From NCBI GenBank assembly GCA_030590605.1, contig JAUUYB010000060.1, positions 1 to 6,660 on the forward strand: DNA of 6,660 nt, given 5' to 3'. Shown here one piece after another: positions 4,162 to 6,660 of this stretch. Both the position numbers and the translations under genes were made by a program. Position 1 is the stretch's first letter, and every line of letters starts with the position of its first letter. The stretch is from Candidatus Woesearchaeota archaeon (GTDB lineage: Archaea; Nanobdellota; Nanobdellia; Woesearchaeales; JAUUYB01). Below the pieces are notes generated by a model, which was not told where the DNA came from, did not search any database, and saw only the letters and a program-made list of their open reading frames with translations.

Positions 4162-6366
4162 ATGGACATAAAGGGATTCTCTCCCAGGCTCTATCAAGAG
4201 ACCATCTTCTCTAGCTGCTCCCAGAAAAACTCGCTCATAGTCCTTCCAACAGGGATGGGAAAAACAAACATATTCCTCATGCTCGCTGCCCATCGTATGA
4301 CCTTATACCCAAACAAAAAAATCTTACTTCTAGGTCCAACCCGTCCACTTATCGAACAGTATAAAAAAGTCTTTACGAAATTCCTTAATCTCCCTCCTGA
4401 AGAGACTGCAATATTTACAGGACAAGTAGCGCCTGCGAAACGTGCAGAACTTTGGAAAACTTCCAAAGTCATCTTCTCAACACCTCAAGGAGTGGAAAAC
4501 GATATCGTAAACCGAAGGATAGATCTTTCCCAGGTCTCTCTGCTAGGGATAGATGAATCTCACAGAGCAGTAGGAGATTATGCATATGTGTTTGTTGCCA
4601 GGCAATATCAAAAGAACGCAGAATTTCCACTCATAGCTGCAATGACCGCCTCCCCAGGATCAGATATGGCAAAAATCGAAGAGGTCTGCGAGAATCTTTT
4701 CGTTGAGAATATCGAAGTCAGGACAAACGAAGACCCAGATGTCAAACCATACATCAAAGACGTGAAAGTGACCTGGGTTCCAGTGAAACTCACCCCTGAA
4801 CTAAAAAAGATACAATCCAGGATCAAAGAGATGCTAAAACAACGTATGGAACGCCTGAAGGGGTGGGGGATCCTCCGAAGGAAAGATACAAACTACGTCA
4901 GCAGGACAGATATAATCTCTCTACAAGCAGAGCTCAGGGGACGTGCTGCAAACGGCGAAAAGGACTTTACATTATGGACTGCAATCTCAGTCCTTGCAGA
5001 AGTCATGAAAATATTCCATGGACTTGAACTTCTCGAAAGCCAGGGCATAATCCCACTTCACACATATCTAAACGGAATATACAAAGACTCATTCAAGACA
5101 AAGACCAAGGCCACCCAGAACATCGCTAAAGACCCTAAATTCAGAGAGATCATACTTATGCTTGAAGCCCTGATAGATGATGAAATATTTCACCCTAAGA
5201 TGGACGCACTCATCAAGATAGTCAAGAAGGAAATCCAAGAAAAAGACACCAAACTCCTGATCTTCAACCAATTCAGGGACAATGTGGTAGACATAGAACG
5301 ACAGCTATCTTCCATCGAGGGGGCGAGACCTTCTATTTTTGTCGGACAAATGAAGAAGAACGGAACCGGACTCAGCCAGAAAGAGCAAAAAGCACTCATT
5401 GAACAATTCAACGACGGGACATACAATATCGTCATCTCGACAAGCATCGGCGAAGAAGGGCTGGATATCCCAAAAGTCGACACAGTGATATTCTATGAAC
5501 CCGTCCCAAGCGCAATACGGTCAATCCAGCGGAGAGGAAGGACCGGCAGACTCGATAAAGGCAAGGTAGTCATACTTATGGCTGAAGGGACCCGGGATGA
5601 GGCCTATAAATGGAGTTCACACCATAAGGAACTGAGGATGTACCGTAATCTCGATACGCTCAAGAAGAAGCTGACCGTGAAGAGCCCCAGCGTGACCCTT
5701 TCCAGATATCAGGAACCTGTAGAAAAAATCAAAATCCTCGTCGATCATCGTGAGAAAGCGAACCATGTCGTGAAAGAACTTATCGATCTCGGGGCAGATG
5801 TCGAGCTCAGGGCATTAGAAGTCGGGGATTATCTGCTATCAAAACGAGTAGGTATAGAATACAAGAAAGTCGAAGATTTCGTAAATTCCATACTAGATGG
5901 CAGACTTTTATCTCAATTAAAGGAACTCAAAAGAAATATCGAACGCCCGATCCTACTCATCGAAGGGGAAGAAGACATATATTCTGTCAGGAATATACAT
6001 CCAAATGCCATCCGAGGAATCATTTCCACCATAACTGTCAGCTATGGCATCCCCATGCTCACGACACGGAACTCGAAAGAGACTGCTGCATTATTCAAAG
6101 TCATCGCACGAAGAGAGCAAGAAACATCTAAGGATTTCGAGATGCATTTCGAGAAAAAGAAATCCGATCCAGACGAACAGATGGAATATATCATCTCTTC
6201 AATCCCTGGAATCGGTATCACCACTGCAAAGACCTTACTCAAGAAATTCAAGACGGTCAAAAAAATCGTGAACGCAAAGGAAGATTCGCTCCAGAAAGTC
6301 GATAAAGTAGGAAAAAAGACTGCAACTTCTATCAGAACGCTTCTAGATAATGAATATACCAGATAA
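4162..6366 (+). CDS. hef: Hef: FANCM-type helicase fused to XPF-type nuclease
   Basis: The 734-residue product is full length for archaeal Hef, which unwinds and cuts branched DNA at stalled replication forks. The SF2 helicase part has a Gln motif (RLYQ, 9-12), Walker A (PTGMGKT, 29-35), a motif II that reads DESH (131-134) instead of DEAH/DECH, motif III TASPGS (162-167), and C-terminal helicase motifs including IGEEGLDIP (429-437) and QRRGRTGR (456-463). An insert of about 200-330, rich in charged helices, matches the FANCM/Hef-specific domain. The ERCC4 nuclease domain starts near 523 with VDHRE (527-531), GDY (555-557) and the catalytic EYK...D (566-568, 572), where the usual ERK has Tyr567 for Arg. 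Two helix-hairpin-helix units (about 677-698 and 699-727) end the protein and bind DNA; nuclease plus HhH normally dimerise. The ATG at 4162 fits a leaderless start. A probable RPA-like gene follows, consistent with a repair role. Confidence 0.97.
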   Translation: MDIKGFSPRLYQETIFSSCSQKNSLIVLPTGMGKTNIFLMLAAHRMTLYPNKKILLLGPTRPLIEQYKKVFTKFLNLPPEETAIFTGQVAPAKRAELWKTSKVIFSTPQGVENDIVNRRIDLSQVSLLGIDESHRAVGDYAYVFVARQYQKNAEFPLIAAMTASPGSDMAKIEEVCENLFVENIEVRTNEDPDVKPYIKDVKVTWVPVKLTPELKKIQSRIKEMLKQRMERLKGWGILRRKDTNYVSRTDIISLQAELRGRAANGEKDFTLWTAISVLAEVMKIFHGLELLESQGIIPLHTYLNGIYKDSFKTKTKATQNIAKDPKFREIILMLEALIDDEIFHPKMDALIKIVKKEIQEKDTKLLIFNQFRDNVVDIERQLSSIEGARPSIFVGQMKKNGTGLSQKEQKALIEQFNDGTYNIVISTSIGEEGLDIPKVDTVIFYEPVPSAIRSIQRRGRTGRLDKGKVVILMAEGTRDEAYKWSSHHKELRMYRNLDTLKKKLTVKSPSVTLSRYQEPVEKIKILVDHREKANHVVKELIDLGADVELRALEVGDYLLSKRVGIEYKKVEDFVNSILDGRLLSQLKELKRNIERPILLIEGEEDIYSVRNIHPNAIRGIISTITVSYGIPMLTTRNSKETAALFKVIARREQETSKDFEMHFEKKKSDPDEQMEYIISSIPGIGITTAKTLLKKFKTVKKIVNAKEDSLQKVDKVGKKTATSIRTLLDNEYTR

Positions 6367-6407
6367 ACGACCGAGACGACGATGTCAACCTGGCATACAG
6401 CCGATAA

Positions 6408-6414
6408 TTTTTTA
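6408..6414 (+). promoter_or_regulatory. TATA-like element for the OB-fold gene
   Basis: TTTTTTA, in the context ATAATTTTTTAAG, is centred about 26 bases before base 6437. This leaves a short leader of about 13 bases that still contains the G-rich ribosome site. The T-run may also end the hef transcript. Confidence 0.45.
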
Positions 6415-6440
6415 AGACCAAGCACCTTTCTAATGTCTCT

Positions 6441-6446
6441 GGGGGG
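6441..6446 (+). promoter_or_regulatory. G-rich ribosome binding site for the OB-fold gene
   Basis: GGGGGG followed by three A bases, then the ATG at 6450. This is an imperfect but very G-rich Shine-Dalgarno, short-spaced like the site at 440. Confidence 0.45.
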
Positions 6447-6449
6447 AAA

Positions 6450-6660
6450 ATGACAGACTTCGAGAAAAAAACAGCCTATAAAATAGATATCGGGAATCTC
6501 AAAAGGGGCACTTTCGTCCGTAGAGAAGGCTGGGACCCATCATTCATCAGAGGAGTTGATGACCTAGAGATATCCAGAGTCAATATCCTTGCTCTTGCAG
6601 TAGGGTTAGAAAACACAAGTTCAGAAACCCCCTCCTTAATCCTCGATGACGGCACAGGCA
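6450..6660 (+). CDS. OB-fold nucleic-acid-binding protein, RPA-like, 5' part only
   Basis: The first 70 residues are present and the frame runs off the right edge. After a charged N-terminus, the segment SRVNILALAVG (42-52) followed by PSLILDDGTG (61-70) matches the first strands of a single-strand-binding OB fold; the x-LxLDDGTG turn is typical of RPA-type and tRNA-anticodon-type OB domains. Archaeal proteins with this beginning are usually RPA subunits or RPA-associated OB proteins (COG1599/COG3390 type), which bind single-stranded DNA during replication and repair. Which subunit it is cannot be decided without the C-terminal half, for example whether a zinc finger or winged helix follows. 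It has its own TATA-like element and ribosome site, so it is probably transcribed separately from hef, but the proximity fits a repair neighbourhood. Confidence 0.75.
   Translation, partial: MTDFEKKTAYKIDIGNLKRGTFVRREGWDPSFIRGVDDLEISRVNILALAVGLENTSSETPSLILDDGTG

Noticed and set aside
6042..6425. Minus-strand open frame over the end of hef
   Set aside because: It overlaps the helix-hairpin-helix coding part of hef and has no ribosome site or recognisable domain.
1..6660. CRISPR array, tRNA genes, insertion sequences
   Set aside because: I saw no regularly spaced repeats, no tRNA T-loop or cloverleaf, and no transposase frame in the window.

Overview
The window looks like part of an archaeal chromosome, most likely from a DPANN lineage of the Woesearchaeota/Pacearchaeota type. 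The support is indirect: a full-length Hef (FANCM-type helicase fused to an XPF-type nuclease), a TraB/PrgY-family protein, a small PRC-barrel protein, an OB-fold RPA-like protein, and TATA-box promoters about 25-27 bases upstream of start codons or predicted transcript starts. Several genes appear leaderless. Others have a strong GGAGGGG-type ribosome binding site. I could not run a database search, so the lineage is inferred.

Layout. (1) Bases 3-404 hold the 3' end of a YiiX/YebB-like permuted NlpC/P60 cysteine hydrolase. (2) Bases 448-885 encode a 145-residue soluble protein I cannot assign. (3) Bases 886-1268 carry no gene. They contain two separate structured elements: a 115-base element closed by a perfect 12-bp stem, with a TATA box at the right distance inside the end of the preceding gene (a good candidate for an unannotated stable RNA), and a GC-rich branched hairpin element at 1071-1199 with three similar CCTTCG segments. 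(4) A minus-strand PRC-barrel gene (1269-1538) and a plus-strand TraB-family gene (1664-2365) diverge from a short intergenic region with a palindromic TATA box that could serve both. (5) Bases 2428-4105 form a tight three-gene unit: an M50/site-2-protease-like membrane protein without the catalytic motifs, a small four-helix membrane protein and a metallo-beta-lactamase-fold hydrolase. The junctions probably overlap by 4 bases. (6) Hef (4162-6366) has its own leaderless promoter. (7) An OB-fold protein begins at 6450 and runs off the right edge.

How the genes work together. Hef followed by an RPA-like OB-fold protein makes a DNA repair and fork-restart neighbourhood. The three-gene membrane unit looks like one functional module, with a degenerate protease fold beside a soluble hydrolase, but its substrate cannot be read from the sequence. 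The most unusual points are the catalytically degenerate M50 protein and the two structured intergenic elements.
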